Below, piece after piece: positions 1 through 8,100 of a stretch of DNA of 64,000 nt. The DNA comes from Paraburkholderia caledonica NBRC 102488 (GTDB taxonomy: Bacteria > Pseudomonadota > Gammaproteobacteria > Burkholderiales > Burkholderiaceae). How positions within the stretch are numbered: position 1 is the stretch's first letter; each line of letters opens with the position of its first letter. A program made the translations under genes and the position numbers. The notes under the pieces were generated by a model. That model saw only the letters and a list, made by a program, of their open reading frames with translations, ran no database searches and was not told where the DNA came from. The stretch is taken from NCBI RefSeq assembly GCF_000685095.1, contig NZ_BAYE01000018.1, forward strand, positions 62,001 to 126,000, written 5' to 3'.

Positions 1-1128
1 TTGTCGGTCGAGCAGTTTCATGCGGGCAATGTCGAACGCTCGCAGCGCTTTCCTTATGCAATGCTCGCAACGGCGACCCACGATCACAAGCGCGGCGAAG
101 ACGTGCGCGCACGGCTCGCGGTACTCAGCGAAATCGCGCACGAGTGGAGCGCGACCTCGCGTGCATGGTCGACGTTGAACGCGCCGCACCGGCGTTCGCC
201 TGAAGGCACGCCGATCAGCAGCGTTGCACAGGACACTAGCTACGACTGGGCGCCCGGCCCCGCCGCTGAAGCGATGCTGTATCAGACGCTGGTCGGTTGC
301 TGGCCACCGGACCTCAAGCCCGATGACGAAGCGGGCGTCAAGGCATTGGCTGAGCGCGTCGCGCAATGGCAATTAAAAGCACTGCGCGAAGCCAAGTTGC
401 AAACCAACTGGTTTGCACCCGACGAAGCGTATGAAGCCGGTTGCCGCGACTTCCTGTTCGACATTCTGGCGCCGCAGCGACGCGACGGCTTCCTCAAGGA
501 GTTGGCCGCGTTCGTCGCACGAATTTCACGCGCCGGCGCGGTCAACAGTTTGCAGCAGACCGTCTTGCGGCTCGCATCGCCTGGGATTCCGGATCTTTAT
601 CAAGGTACTGAGTTGTGGGACTTCAGTCTCGTCGATCCGGACAATCGCCGGCCCGTCGATTTCGAGCAGCGTGCGACCTGGCTTGCGCAGGCGCCGCCTT
701 CGGAGTTCCTGTCGACGTGGCGCAATGGACGTGTGAAGCTCGCCGTCGTGCAGCGAGTGCTTGCGCTGCGTGCGCATCTGCCGGAGTTGCTAAGTCAGGG
801 CACGTACCTGCCGCTGACCGTACGGGGCGCGCATGCGTCGAATGTGATTGCGTTCGCGCGACGACATGGGAATGCGTGGGCTGTCGTCATAGCGAGCCGG
901 CTCGCGGCCGGCTTGCTCGGCGAAGAAGGCGATCTGCCGATGGTCGATCCGGAGAAATGGCAAGACACGGCGGTCGAAATGCCGGCGGATCTGTCAGCGC
1001 GAGCGTTGTTCGACTGGCTGAGTCCGGCTGCGCCGAAGGTCGATGAAAACGGCTTGCTGTATTTGCGCGATGCCCTTGCCGCGATGCCGATTGCAGTGCT
1101 CGTCGAGGACGGCGTGCCGCGCAATTGA
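1..1128 (+). CDS. treY: Maltooligosyl trehalose synthase, C-terminal part
   Basis: This is the last 375 residues of a GH13-family enzyme cut by the left window edge. TreY isomerises the reducing-end alpha-1,4 bond of maltodextrins to alpha-1,1, the first step of the TreY-TreZ route to trehalose in the cytoplasm. Visible marks are the segment ATATHDHKRGEDVRARL near the start and the GIPDLYQGTELWDFSLVDPDNRRPVDF stretch split around residues 195-220, both typical of TreY C-termini. The frame is open from base 1, so no start can be chosen; an ATG-like reading at base 1 is an edge artefact. It ends 61 bases before the convergent CNNM-type gene. TreZ would be expected just upstream, outside the window. 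Confidence 0.9.
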   Translation: MSVEQFHAGNVERSQRFPYAMLATATHDHKRGEDVRARLAVLSEIAHEWSATSRAWSTLNAPHRRSPEGTPISSVAQDTSYDWAPGPAAEAMLYQTLVGCWPPDLKPDDEAGVKALAERVAQWQLKALREAKLQTNWFAPDEAYEAGCRDFLFDILAPQRRDGFLKELAAFVARISRAGAVNSLQQTVLRLASPGIPDLYQGTELWDFSLVDPDNRRPVDFEQRATWLAQAPPSEFLSTWRNGRVKLAVVQRVLALRAHLPELLSQGTYLPLTVRGAHASNVIAFARRHGNAWAVVIASRLAAGLLGEEGDLPMVDPEKWQDTAVEMPADLSARALFDWLSPAAPKVDENGLLYLRDALAAMPIAVLVEDGVPRN

Positions 1129-1189
1129 GAGCGGGCGGGATTGCCGGCTTGCCGAACCGGAACGAAGGCGGTGTTGGAGGCGTGAGACG

Positions 1190-2554
1190 CTAACCGCCTT
1201 CGTCGTCGAAGACCTTGGGGTACACGCGCACCAGCACGATGCGCGGACCCTTCATCTTTTTCACGACGACGTCGAAGCGATCGAATTCGACACGCTGCCC
1301 TTCTGTGGGCAGATCGTTGAGCGCCTGAATAACGAGGCCGCCAACCGATTCGGCCTTGCCTTCATCTATGTCGATACCCAGCGCACGCTCCAGCGACACG
1401 ACCGGCAAGCTGCCCTTGCCCATCAACGTGCCGTCGTCCATGCGGGTCCAGTCGGCGTCGCCCTGACGGAATTCGTCGTGAATCTGGCCGACCAGCGCGC
1501 CGAGCAGGTTGTCGAGCGTGAGAAAACCGATAGGCTTCGAGTTCTTGTGACCGACCAGCGCCAAGTGCGGCGCACCCTTGCGGAAGCGGCGGAACAGTTC
1601 GAGCGCCGGCATTTCCGGCTTCACGTATTGAACGGGGCGCGCGTACTGCGTGAGATCGTCGAGCGTACTGCCGGCGTGGCGCGCCAGCAGCAGGTCCTTC
1701 AAATGGATCATGCCGGCTACGCGCTCGCCGGAGGCGTCCTCGAACAACGGATAGCGGCTGAAGCGATGCCGCGCCACAACCTGCATGTTCTCGCGCAGCG
1801 GCAAGTCGAGCCGCAAGCCGACCATTTCATACGACGGCCGCATCAGGTCGGACACCGTCATGCGCGAAAAGTCCAGCGAATGCGCAATGGTGTTCCACTC
1901 GTCCTGGCTATATGCGTCTTCCGGCGCGCCGCGTTCCGACGCAACGTTGGTGCGGCGGCTGCGCAGAATCAGCTTCAGCTCGTCGGTGGAGTAGTGCGAG
2001 TCGTGTGCATGGTCGGCGTTCAGACCGGCGAGCCTCAGCACTGCATTGGCACTCGTGTTGAGCACCCAGATGGCCGGATACATCGCCCAATAAAAGCCGT
2101 ACAACGGTGTGGCGGCCCACAGCGAAACCTTCTCCGCTTCGCGAATTGCGAGCGACTTCGGCGCAAGTTCTCCCACTACGATATGCAGAAACGAAATACA
2201 CGAAAACGCGAAGAAAAGCGAAATGCCGTGGATTAGTTTCTCGGATTCCACGCCGGCGAGGCTGAAAAGCGGCGTGAGCAGTTCGGCAAACGCAGGCTCG
2301 CCGATCCAGCCCAGGCCGAGCGACGCGAGCGTAATGCCCAACTGACAGGCCGACAGATAAGCGTCGAGGCGGCCATGCACCTTGGCGAGCAGACGTCCGC
2401 GCATGCCGTGCCTTTCGGCGAGGCTCTGCACGCGCGTCTGCCGCAGTTTGACCAGGCCGAATTCGGCGGCAACAAAGAAACCGTTCAGGGCGACGAGAAA
2501 CAACGCACCGATAAGGGCGACAACCTGGATCAAAGCGGAGAGCTCCGGCGACAA
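1190..2554 (-). CDS. CNNM/CorC-family membrane protein (DUF21-CBS-CorC_HlyC)
   Basis: The 454-residue protein has the three-part layout of the hemolysin C/CorC family: an N-terminal DUF21 membrane domain with about four hydrophobic segments (residues 5-150), a CBS pair around residues 215-345 (DLMRPSYEMVGLRLDLP, then RFSRYPLFEDA and AGMIHLKDLLL), and a C-terminal CorC/HlyC domain with GGLVIQALNDLPTEGQRVEF. Members are linked to Mg2+/Co2+ efflux or resistance, so a cation role at the inner membrane is likely but is family knowledge only. The only in-frame start ahead of the first membrane segment is TTG at 2554, without a clear ribosome site. The gene is convergent with treY and stands alone. 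Confidence 0.85.
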   Translation of the reverse strand: MSPELSALIQVVALIGALFLVALNGFFVAAEFGLVKLRQTRVQSLAERHGMRGRLLAKVHGRLDAYLSACQLGITLASLGLGWIGEPAFAELLTPLFSLAGVESEKLIHGISLFFAFSCISFLHIVVGELAPKSLAIREAEKVSLWAATPLYGFYWAMYPAIWVLNTSANAVLRLAGLNADHAHDSHYSTDELKLILRSRRTNVASERGAPEDAYSQDEWNTIAHSLDFSRMTVSDLMRPSYEMVGLRLDLPLRENMQVVARHRFSRYPLFEDASGERVAGMIHLKDLLLARHAGSTLDDLTQYARPVQYVKPEMPALELFRRFRKGAPHLALVGHKNSKPIGFLTLDNLLGALVGQIHDEFRQGDADWTRMDDGTLMGKGSLPVVSLERALGIDIDEGKAESVGGLVIQALNDLPTEGQRVEFDRFDVVVKKMKGPRIVLVRVYPKVFDDEGG

Positions 2555-2625
2555 AAGTTGTCAGTATAGAGGTTGAAAGCTCGCCGAAAAGTCAATCGCC
2601 AACAACATGCGCAAGGCGCGGCCAT

Positions 2626-3429
2626 TCATCGGGGCGACGACGCGCTTAATGGAACACGCAAAGCGAGCGTGGCCGGCGCGGCTTCAGTGGCGTCATGCTG
2701 GTCGAAGCTGCCGCCGTGCGCTTGCGCGACACGCTTGCAGAGCGCAAGCACCCACGCGATGCGGTTAGCTTCCCGCGTTTCCCGAGCCTGCTTGCGCGCG
2801 AACGCTTCGAGCACATGAGGCAGCGACGGATCGTCCAGTGCGGCGCTCGTCTGGTACGTGACAGCGGCATGCCAGCTGGTCGCATCCGCGCGCGATTCCA
2901 GCGTGACAGTTGCGCCTTCTGCGCTGGATTCGACGGCGAACGTGAGCATTAGCCACAGCGCGGCGGCAAGACGCTCGCGATCGCCATTCAGTTGCTCGGT
3001 GGCGAGTTGAGAGTTGATCGCGATCTCCACGCGTCGCGAACGCGCGAGCGCTGAGCGTACCTCTTCGGCGGTTTCATCGAGCAGCGGATGAAGCGGGAAC
3101 GGCTCATAAACGAGCGCGAGCGTTTTGGTTTCGGCGCGCGTGGCGTCGACGATCGTTTCGAGCAGCTTGACCTGCTGGTCCACGCCATTGCGGATGCCGG
3201 TGACCGCGCGCTGCGAATTGGGATCGTTGGCGTCGAGCTTACGTTCGAGCACGTAAGCCCAGCTATGGATAGCGTTCAACGGACCACGCAGATCGTGCGA
3301 TACCAGCGAGAGCACGTGGTCGCGCATGAACAGCGCGGTTTCAGCGCGCAAATGCGCGGTGCGTTCGGATACGGCGAAGCCGGAAGTCACCGGTTGAGCG
3401 CCAGCGGATCCGGTTGAAGACGTTGTCAC
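2626..3429 (-). CDS. Sensor histidine kinase-like protein, degenerate ATP site
   Basis: The protein is 267 residues from a GTG at 3429, chosen because GAGAGG lies 7 bases upstream and a TATAAT box sits about 40 bases upstream; a longer in-frame reading would run through that promoter. It has a HisKA-like dimerisation helix with the phospho-acceptor motif SHDLRGPLNAIHSW near residues 45-60, then a HATPase-like region. The N-box reads ERLAAALWLMLTFAVESS and no DxGxG G1 box is visible, so ATP binding is probably weak or lost. There is no transmembrane segment, so it would be cytosolic. No response regulator lies next to it. It may act as a partner or phosphatase rather than a kinase; that is inference. 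Confidence 0.7.
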   Translation of the reverse strand: MTTSSTGSAGAQPVTSGFAVSERTAHLRAETALFMRDHVLSLVSHDLRGPLNAIHSWAYVLERKLDANDPNSQRAVTGIRNGVDQQVKLLETIVDATRAETKTLALVYEPFPLHPLLDETAEEVRSALARSRRVEIAINSQLATEQLNGDRERLAAALWLMLTFAVESSAEGATVTLESRADATSWHAAVTYQTSAALDDPSLPHVLEAFARKQARETREANRIAWVLALCKRVAQAHGGSFDQHDATEAAPATLALRVPLSASSPR

Positions 3430-3469
3430 GATCGACCTCTCTGGCAATGCATGATGATTGGGGAGCCCC

Positions 3470-3475
3470 ATTATA
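3470..3475 (-). promoter_or_regulatory. -10 box for the histidine-kinase-like gene
   Basis: Read on the minus strand the hexamer is TATAAT, a perfect sigma-70 -10 box, about 40 bases ahead of the GTG at 3429. No good -35 hexamer is visible at 16-18 bases spacing. It supports the shorter start of the kinase-like gene. Confidence 0.45.
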
Positions 3476-3611
3476 GGCATGCCGCCGGGCGTCATCACCC
3501 TGGCCGGATGGACGGCTGGAACGCAATCGTCGTGCCACGCGGCATTGTTCGACCGCACCACTCCAACGCGCCTACAATGTCGGTTTCACGTTTTGAACTG
3601 AGGAGCGACAT

Positions 3612-3953
3612 ATGTCGACTGTGACTACCGAATCCGGCTTGAAGTATGAAGACATCGTTGAAGGAACGGGCGCGGAAGCGGTTGCTGGCAAGACCGTCAG
3701 CGTGCACTACACCGGCTGGCTGACCGACGGCCAGAAGTTCGACTCGAGCAAGGACCGCAATGATCCGTTTGCGTTCGTGCTGGGCGGCGGCATGGTCATC
3801 AAGGGCTGGGACGAAGGCGTGCAAGGCATGAAGGTCGGCGGAACGCGCAAGCTGACCATTCCGCCGCAACTCGGCTACGGCGTGCGTGGCGCGGGCGGCG
3901 TGATTCCGCCCAACGCGACGCTCGTGTTCGAAGTCGAATTGCTCGACGTCTGA
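3612..3953 (+). CDS. FKBP-type peptidyl-prolyl cis-trans isomerase (Mip-like)
   Basis: A single-domain FKBP of 113 residues that catalyses cis-trans isomerisation of Xaa-Pro bonds. The active-site residues of the family are present: VHYTGWLTDGQKFDSS, FVLGGGMVIKGWDEG and the IPPQLGYGVRGAGGVIPPNA loop split over residues 80-102. No signal peptide is seen, so it is cytosolic unless exported otherwise. From memory it is very close to the Mip-like BpML1 of Burkholderia pseudomallei, a virulence-linked and rapamycin-binding isomerase. GAGGAG sits 7 bases before the ATG. It is divergent from the kinase-like gene, so the two share the 3430-3611 promoter region. Confidence 0.93.
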   Translation: MSTVTTESGLKYEDIVEGTGAEAVAGKTVSVHYTGWLTDGQKFDSSKDRNDPFAFVLGGGMVIKGWDEGVQGMKVGGTRKLTIPPQLGYGVRGAGGVIPPNATLVFEVELLDV

Positions 3954-3987
3954 ATCGTCGTTTGCTGTTCGCCATGGCGCCTTTCCG

Positions 3988-4764
3988 ATGACGCACGCCG
4001 CTGTTACCGCACCGAGCGTTTCACTGCGCCGCTTCGAGGCGGCGCAAGCGTCGGACGTGCACGACTTTCACCAGGTCGTACTCGGGCTCCATGGCGCGAT
4101 GGTGATGTCGGTGGACGGTGTCGCGCAACGGATCGACGCACACTGCGCCTGGCTCATTCCCGCGGGCGCGCGGCACGATTACGCGGGTCTCGGCGAGAAC
4201 CGGCAACTGGTGCTGGATCTTCCGGCTACGACGCTCGCTGTGCCCGAGCGTCTGTTCGACCGTGCGCGAGCCGTCGCCGTCGACGCGCCGCTCACCGAAC
4301 TTATTCAGCGCATTGCGTCGCGGGCCGCGAACGGTGCGCCGGCGGACGATCTCGACGCCCGTCGTTTCCATTGGGACGCTGCCGCACGTCTGGGCGCCGC
4401 GCTGGTGGCGGGCGCGGCCATGAAGGGCACCGAAGCCCCGGCCGCTGGACTCGACTTCGCGAGAATCGACCGCTGGCTGCGCGCGCATTTATCAGAGCCG
4501 CTACGTATCGCCGATCTCGCCGCGCATTGCGGCTTCGGCATGCGGCGCTTTCACCAGCTTTTTATCGAAGCGTTCGGCGAAACACCGCATCGCTATTTGC
4601 AGCGGCTGCGGCTCGATACGTCGCTCACGCTACTCGCCGATCCGCGGCTTTCGCTGACTGACATTGCGTTGGACATCGGCTTCGGCGATCAAAGCGCTTA
4701 TACGCACGCGTTCACGCGACGGTTTGGTCTCGCGCCCGGTCAGTGGCGCGCGTTGCGGCAATGA
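3988..4764 (+). CDS. AraC-family transcriptional regulator (cupin plus HTH)
   Basis: The 258-residue protein has an N-terminal AraC-type cupin (VLGLHGAMVMSVDG, then CAWLIPAGARHDYAGLGENRQLV at residues 48-75) and a C-terminal double helix-turn-helix: LRIADLAAHCGFGMRRFHQLF near residue 180 and LSLTDIALDIGFGDQSAYTHAF near residue 225, ending with the usual FTRRFGLAPGQWR. The short cupin suggests it senses a small ligand, which cannot be named. It starts 34 bases after the FKBP gene and may be co-transcribed. No strong ribosome site is seen before the ATG at 3988. Confidence 0.85.
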   Translation: MTHAAVTAPSVSLRRFEAAQASDVHDFHQVVLGLHGAMVMSVDGVAQRIDAHCAWLIPAGARHDYAGLGENRQLVLDLPATTLAVPERLFDRARAVAVDAPLTELIQRIASRAANGAPADDLDARRFHWDAAARLGAALVAGAAMKGTEAPAAGLDFARIDRWLRAHLSEPLRIADLAAHCGFGMRRFHQLFIEAFGETPHRYLQRLRLDTSLTLLADPRLSLTDIALDIGFGDQSAYTHAFTRRFGLAPGQWRALRQ

Positions 4765-4822
4765 GCGTTGCGCCGCTGAGCGTTGACCCAATGACGCGGT
4801 GAAACGCCACGCATTGCGGAAT

Positions 4823-4857
4823 GAAAAAGGCGCGCTGACCGACCATCTCAGCGCGCC
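4823..4857 (-). terminator. Intrinsic terminator of metZ
   Basis: A 10-bp perfect stem, GGCGCGCTGA with TCAGCGCGCC (4829-4838 and 4848-4857), with a 9-base loop. On the minus strand it is followed by TTTTTCATT. It lies 33 bases after the metZ stop. Confidence 0.85.
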
Positions 4858-4890
4858 ATGTACCCACTCTTTTCGATAACGCAGACTGCC

Positions 4891-6081
4891 TCAGCCTGCC
4901 AGACCGCGCTCCAGATCGGCGCGGATATCCGCTGCGTTCTCCAGCCCCACGGCGAGACGAATCAAGCCTTCCGTGATGCCTGCAGCAGCGCGCGCTTCGG
5001 GCGTCACGCGGCCATGCGTTGTCGTCGCCGGATGGGTGATGGTCGTGCGCGTGTCGCCGAGATTGCCGGTGATCGAGCAGATTTTCGTGCTGTCGATTAC
5101 GCGCCAGGCGTTCGCTCGCATCTGTTCCGGCGTGTCGCCCTTCAACTCGAACGAGACGATCGCGCCGCCCGCCTTCTGCTGACGCATGGCCAGCGCGTGT
5201 TGCGGATGCGACTCGAGGCCAGGATAAAACACGCGATTTACGGCGGGATGGTCATCGAGCCAGCGTGCAATTTCAAGCGCGTTCGCCGACTGCTTTTCGA
5301 CGCGCAGCGACAGCGTTTCCATGCCCTTGAGCAACACCCATGCGTTGAAGGCGGACAAGGTCGGCCCGGCGCTCCGCACGAACGGAAACACCTTTTCCAT
5401 GATGAACTTCTTCGAGCCGACCAGCGCGCCGCCCAGCACACGCCCCTGACCGTCGAGGAACTTGGTGGCCGAATGCATGACGACGTCGGCGCCAAGCTTC
5501 AGCGGCTGTTGCAGGGCCGGGCTGCAGAAACAGTTGTCGACCACGAACAACGCATTGGCGGCTTTGGCGATCTTGCTGATTGCTTCGATGTCGGCAACCT
5601 CGGTCAGCGGATTCGACGGCGTTTCGAGGAAGAACATCTTCGTCTCCGGACGCACGGCGTTTTTCCACGCGTCCAGATTCGTCGGATCGACAAACGTGGT
5701 GGTGATGCCGAACTTGCTGAAAATCTGCGAGAACATGCCGAGCGTGGAACCGAACAACGCCTGCGAACTGACCAGGTGGTCGCCCGCTTGCAGCGTGGAC
5801 ATCACGACGGACATGATCGCGGCCATTCCCGAAGCAGTCGCCATGCACGCTTCGCCGCCTTCGAGCGCGGCAAGACGGTCCTGGAACATCGAGACGGTCG
5901 GGTTGGTGAAGCGCGAATACGTGTAATAGTCCTCGGAGTTCTTGAAGCGCTCGGCGGCGTCCGCAGCGCTCGCGAAGACGAAGCTCGACGTGAGGAATAT
6001 GGCTTCCGAATGCTCGTTGAAGTCGCTGCGCACCGTGCCCGAGCGGACTGCCAGCGTATCGAAGTTCAGGGAGTCGTCCAT
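4891..6081 (-). CDS. metZ: O-succinylhomoserine sulfhydrylase
   Basis: A 396-residue PLP enzyme of the Cys/Met metabolism family that makes homocysteine directly from O-succinylhomoserine and sulfide, in the cytoplasm. The PLP lysine lies in MHSATKFLDGQGRVLGG near residue 205, and the pyridine-ring aspartate in ALFVVDNCFCSPALQQPL near residue 182. Absence of cystathionine-specific features and the GRVLGGALVG stretch favour MetZ over MetB/MetC. The ATG at 6081 (MDDSLNFDTLAVRSGT) is preferred because this is the family-typical N-terminus; an in-frame TTG at 6099 would add six residues. It has its own terminator and a long leader with a SAM-II-like aptamer, so it is probably regulated apart from purF. 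Confidence 0.93.
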   Translation of the reverse strand: MDDSLNFDTLAVRSGTVRSDFNEHSEAIFLTSSFVFASAADAAERFKNSEDYYTYSRFTNPTVSMFQDRLAALEGGEACMATASGMAAIMSVVMSTLQAGDHLVSSQALFGSTLGMFSQIFSKFGITTTFVDPTNLDAWKNAVRPETKMFFLETPSNPLTEVADIEAISKIAKAANALFVVDNCFCSPALQQPLKLGADVVMHSATKFLDGQGRVLGGALVGSKKFIMEKVFPFVRSAGPTLSAFNAWVLLKGMETLSLRVEKQSANALEIARWLDDHPAVNRVFYPGLESHPQHALAMRQQKAGGAIVSFELKGDTPEQMRANAWRVIDSTKICSITGNLGDTRTTITHPATTTHGRVTPEARAAAGITEGLIRLAVGLENAADIRADLERGLAG

Positions 6082-6173
6082 GTTCGTTGTGGTTTCCAAT
6101 GTTCCATGCCTGCGTTCGGTGCGCGGTTGGTATGCGGTTGTATGCAGCGAAACCGCGGCCGAACGGCAGCAAC

Positions 6174-6223
6174 AAAAAAGCCCGCTTCTGTGCCGGCGCT
6201 TTTGCGTCGGTACAAGCGGGCTT
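6174..6223 (-). terminator. Intrinsic terminator in the metZ leader
   Basis: On the minus strand AAGCCCGCTT (6223-6214) pairs with AAGCGGGCTT (6187-6178), with further pairing inside (GTACCG with CGGCAC, one wobble), then TTTTTTG. It lies between the SAM-II-like aptamer and the metZ start, so it is well placed as the off-switch of the riboswitch. It may also stop purF transcripts. Confidence 0.85.
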
Positions 6224-6269
6224 CATATGCGGGGAAAAAGCTGGAGCGGAGGCGGATGGTTGCTGCTTG

Positions 6270-6332
6270 TCCACCATTCGCTTTAGCTGTTTTGGGTTGC
6301 CCCGCGTCCGCAAGCTGAGATCAAATCGACGC
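6270..6332 (-). promoter_or_regulatory. SAM-II-type riboswitch aptamer ahead of metZ
   Basis: Reading the minus strand, GCGTC (6332-6328) pairs with GACGC (6308-6304), enclosing a 19-base loop that begins GATTTGA and ends CTTGCG. Downstream comes the conserved GCTAAA (6287-6282). GCTTGC in the loop can pair with GC-UA-AAGC, giving the H-type pseudoknot of SAM-II. This order (P1 arm, GAUUU, UUGC, P1 arm, A-rich linker, GCUAAA) matches the crystal-structure sequence of SAM-II as I remember it. SAM-II binds S-adenosylmethionine and usually represses translation of metA/metX/metZ-type genes; here a terminator follows instead. The class is best known from Alphaproteobacteria. Confidence 0.75.
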
Positions 6333-6340
6333 AAGTTGCC

Positions 6341-6346
6341 ATGCTA
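6341..6346 (-). promoter_or_regulatory. Likely -10 box for the metZ leader
   Basis: Minus-strand TAGCAT, which would place the transcript start at about 6334, two bases before the first arm of the SAM-II-like aptamer at 6332. No convincing -35 box is visible. The tight fit with the aptamer edge is the main support. Confidence 0.4.
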
Positions 6347-6405
6347 ACACGCTCGCGGCGCGGCGTGCACCGAGGCGCGCCATGCCGCGAACGGCAGTTC
6401 TGAAC

Positions 6406-7956
6406 TCAGCCCACCGACAACTGCAAATGCAGCTGCGAGCGCGCTGGCCCGCCGCCGTCGATCGCTTCGCTCGCGGCGTCGCGATCCGATTGCGAAGACG
6501 GTGCGAGACGCGCCGTTTCAATGCGGTCGAGATATTCAGTGGTCACGTCGCCGGTCACGTAGTTACCGTCGAAACACGACGCTTCAAAGTCCTTCAGCGC
6601 CGGATTGATGTCGCGAACGGCTTGCTTGAGCGCATCGACGTCCTGATAGACGAGATGGTCGGCGCCGATCATGCGTGCCACTTCTTCGTCCGAGCGGCCG
6701 TGAGCGACGAGCTCGCCGCGCGTCGGCATGTCGATACCGTAGACGTTCGGGAATTTCACCGGCGGCGCGGCCGAAGCAAAAATCACCTTGTTCGCGCCGG
6801 CATCGCGCGCCATCTGCACGATTTCATGCGAGGTGGTGCCGCGCACGATCGAGTCGTCCACGATCAACACGTTTTTGCCCTTGAACTCGATGCCCATGGC
6901 ATTCAGCTTCTGGCGCACCGACTTCTTGCGCACCGCCTGGCCCGGCATGATGAACGTGCGGCCGACATAGCGGTTCTTGAAGAAACCTTCGCGATACTCT
7001 ACGCCCAGCTTCTTCGCGACCTGCATTGCGGCAGGACGGGACGAATCGGGAATTGGCATCACGACGTCGATTGCGACGTCAGGCAGCTCGCGCCTGATCT
7101 TCTCGGCGAGATAGTCGCCCATGCGCAGGCGTACGTTGTAGACCGGCACGCCGTCGAGCACCGAATCCGGACGCGCCAGATACACGAGCTCGAAAATGCA
7201 CGGGTTCAGGCTCGGGTTCGTCGCGCACTGCTGCGAATGGAGATTGCCTTCGATGTCGATGAAAATCGCTTCGCCCGGCGCGATATCGCGCACGAACTCG
7301 AAACCGATACCTTCGATCGCCACCGACTCCGACGCGAGAATCCACTCGACGCCTTCCGCCGTTTCCTGCTTGCCGAGGCAAAGCGGGCGAATGCCGAACG
7401 GGTCGCGGAAGCCGAGCAGGCCGTAGCCGGCGATCAGCGAAACAATCGCATACGAACCGCGCACCCGGCGATGCACACCCGATACGGCCTTGAAGAGCGC
7501 GGCCGGATCCAGTTGCAGGCCCGAGCTCGAAAGCTGCAATTCGTGCGCGAGCACGTTGAGCATGACTTCCGTGTCGGAATTCGTGTTGATGTGGCGGCGA
7601 TCGATGCGGAACATCTCATCTTTCAGCTGCTGCCAGTTGGTCAGATTGCCGTTGTGCGCGAGGATGATGCCGAACGGCGCGTTCACGTAGAACGGCTGGG
7701 CTTCTTCTTCGCTCGACGCCGAGCCGGCGGTCGGGTAGCGCACCTGGCCGATGCCGGTGTTGCCCGGCAGGCTGCGCATGTTGCGCGTGCGGAACACGTC
7801 GCGCACCATGCCGTTGGCCTTGTGCATGTGGAAATTGCTGCCGTTCGCCGTGGCGATGCCGGCGGCGTCCTGACCGCGGTGCTGCAGGAGCAGCAGGCTG
7901 TCATAGATCAGCTGGTTGACCGGAGAATGGGAAACTACGCCTACGATGCCGCACAT
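6406..7956 (-). CDS. purF: Amidophosphoribosyltransferase
   Basis: A 516-residue enzyme for the first committed step of purine synthesis, making 5-phosphoribosylamine from PRPP and glutamine. After removal of the initiator Met the N-terminal Cys of MCGIVGVVSHSPVNQ is the glutaminase nucleophile, which fixes the start at 7956; AAGGA lies 6 bases upstream. The glutaminase domain covers about residues 1-240 (LLQHRGQDAAGI, RYPTAGSA), and the phosphoribosyltransferase domain follows with the PRPP loop VLIVDDSIVRGTTSHEIV near residue 365. A longer reading upstream would bury the catalytic Cys and is rejected. cvpA lies 144 bases upstream in the same direction, the usual cvpA-purF order. Confidence 0.97.
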   Translation of the reverse strand: MCGIVGVVSHSPVNQLIYDSLLLLQHRGQDAAGIATANGSNFHMHKANGMVRDVFRTRNMRSLPGNTGIGQVRYPTAGSASSEEEAQPFYVNAPFGIILAHNGNLTNWQQLKDEMFRIDRRHINTNSDTEVMLNVLAHELQLSSSGLQLDPAALFKAVSGVHRRVRGSYAIVSLIAGYGLLGFRDPFGIRPLCLGKQETAEGVEWILASESVAIEGIGFEFVRDIAPGEAIFIDIEGNLHSQQCATNPSLNPCIFELVYLARPDSVLDGVPVYNVRLRMGDYLAEKIRRELPDVAIDVVMPIPDSSRPAAMQVAKKLGVEYREGFFKNRYVGRTFIMPGQAVRKKSVRQKLNAMGIEFKGKNVLIVDDSIVRGTTSHEIVQMARDAGANKVIFASAAPPVKFPNVYGIDMPTRGELVAHGRSDEEVARMIGADHLVYQDVDALKQAVRDINPALKDFEASCFDGNYVTGDVTTEYLDRIETARLAPSSQSDRDAASEAIDGGGPARSQLHLQLSVG

Positions 7957-8100
7957 GGCATGTCCTTCAAAGGTACGAAATTCGTCAGAGCGGCCGGTGC
8001 CTCGCAAGCGCACGATATGACGCGCGGGTTCGCGACATGATGTAGAGGCAGCCGGTTTGAGCCGGATTCCTGCGGCGTTCCTTGGACACTCATTTGCCCG

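Noticed and set aside
1043..2236. Open frame of 397 codons on the plus strand opposite the CNNM-type gene
   Set aside because: Antisense shadow in high-GC DNA; Arg/Gln/His-rich, no domain, and the minus frame has clear DUF21-CBS-CorC domains.
4858..8040. Two plus-strand frames of 486 and 552 codons
   Set aside because: Exact mirrors of metZ and purF; their composition is Arg/His/Ala-rich and no start has a ribosome site.
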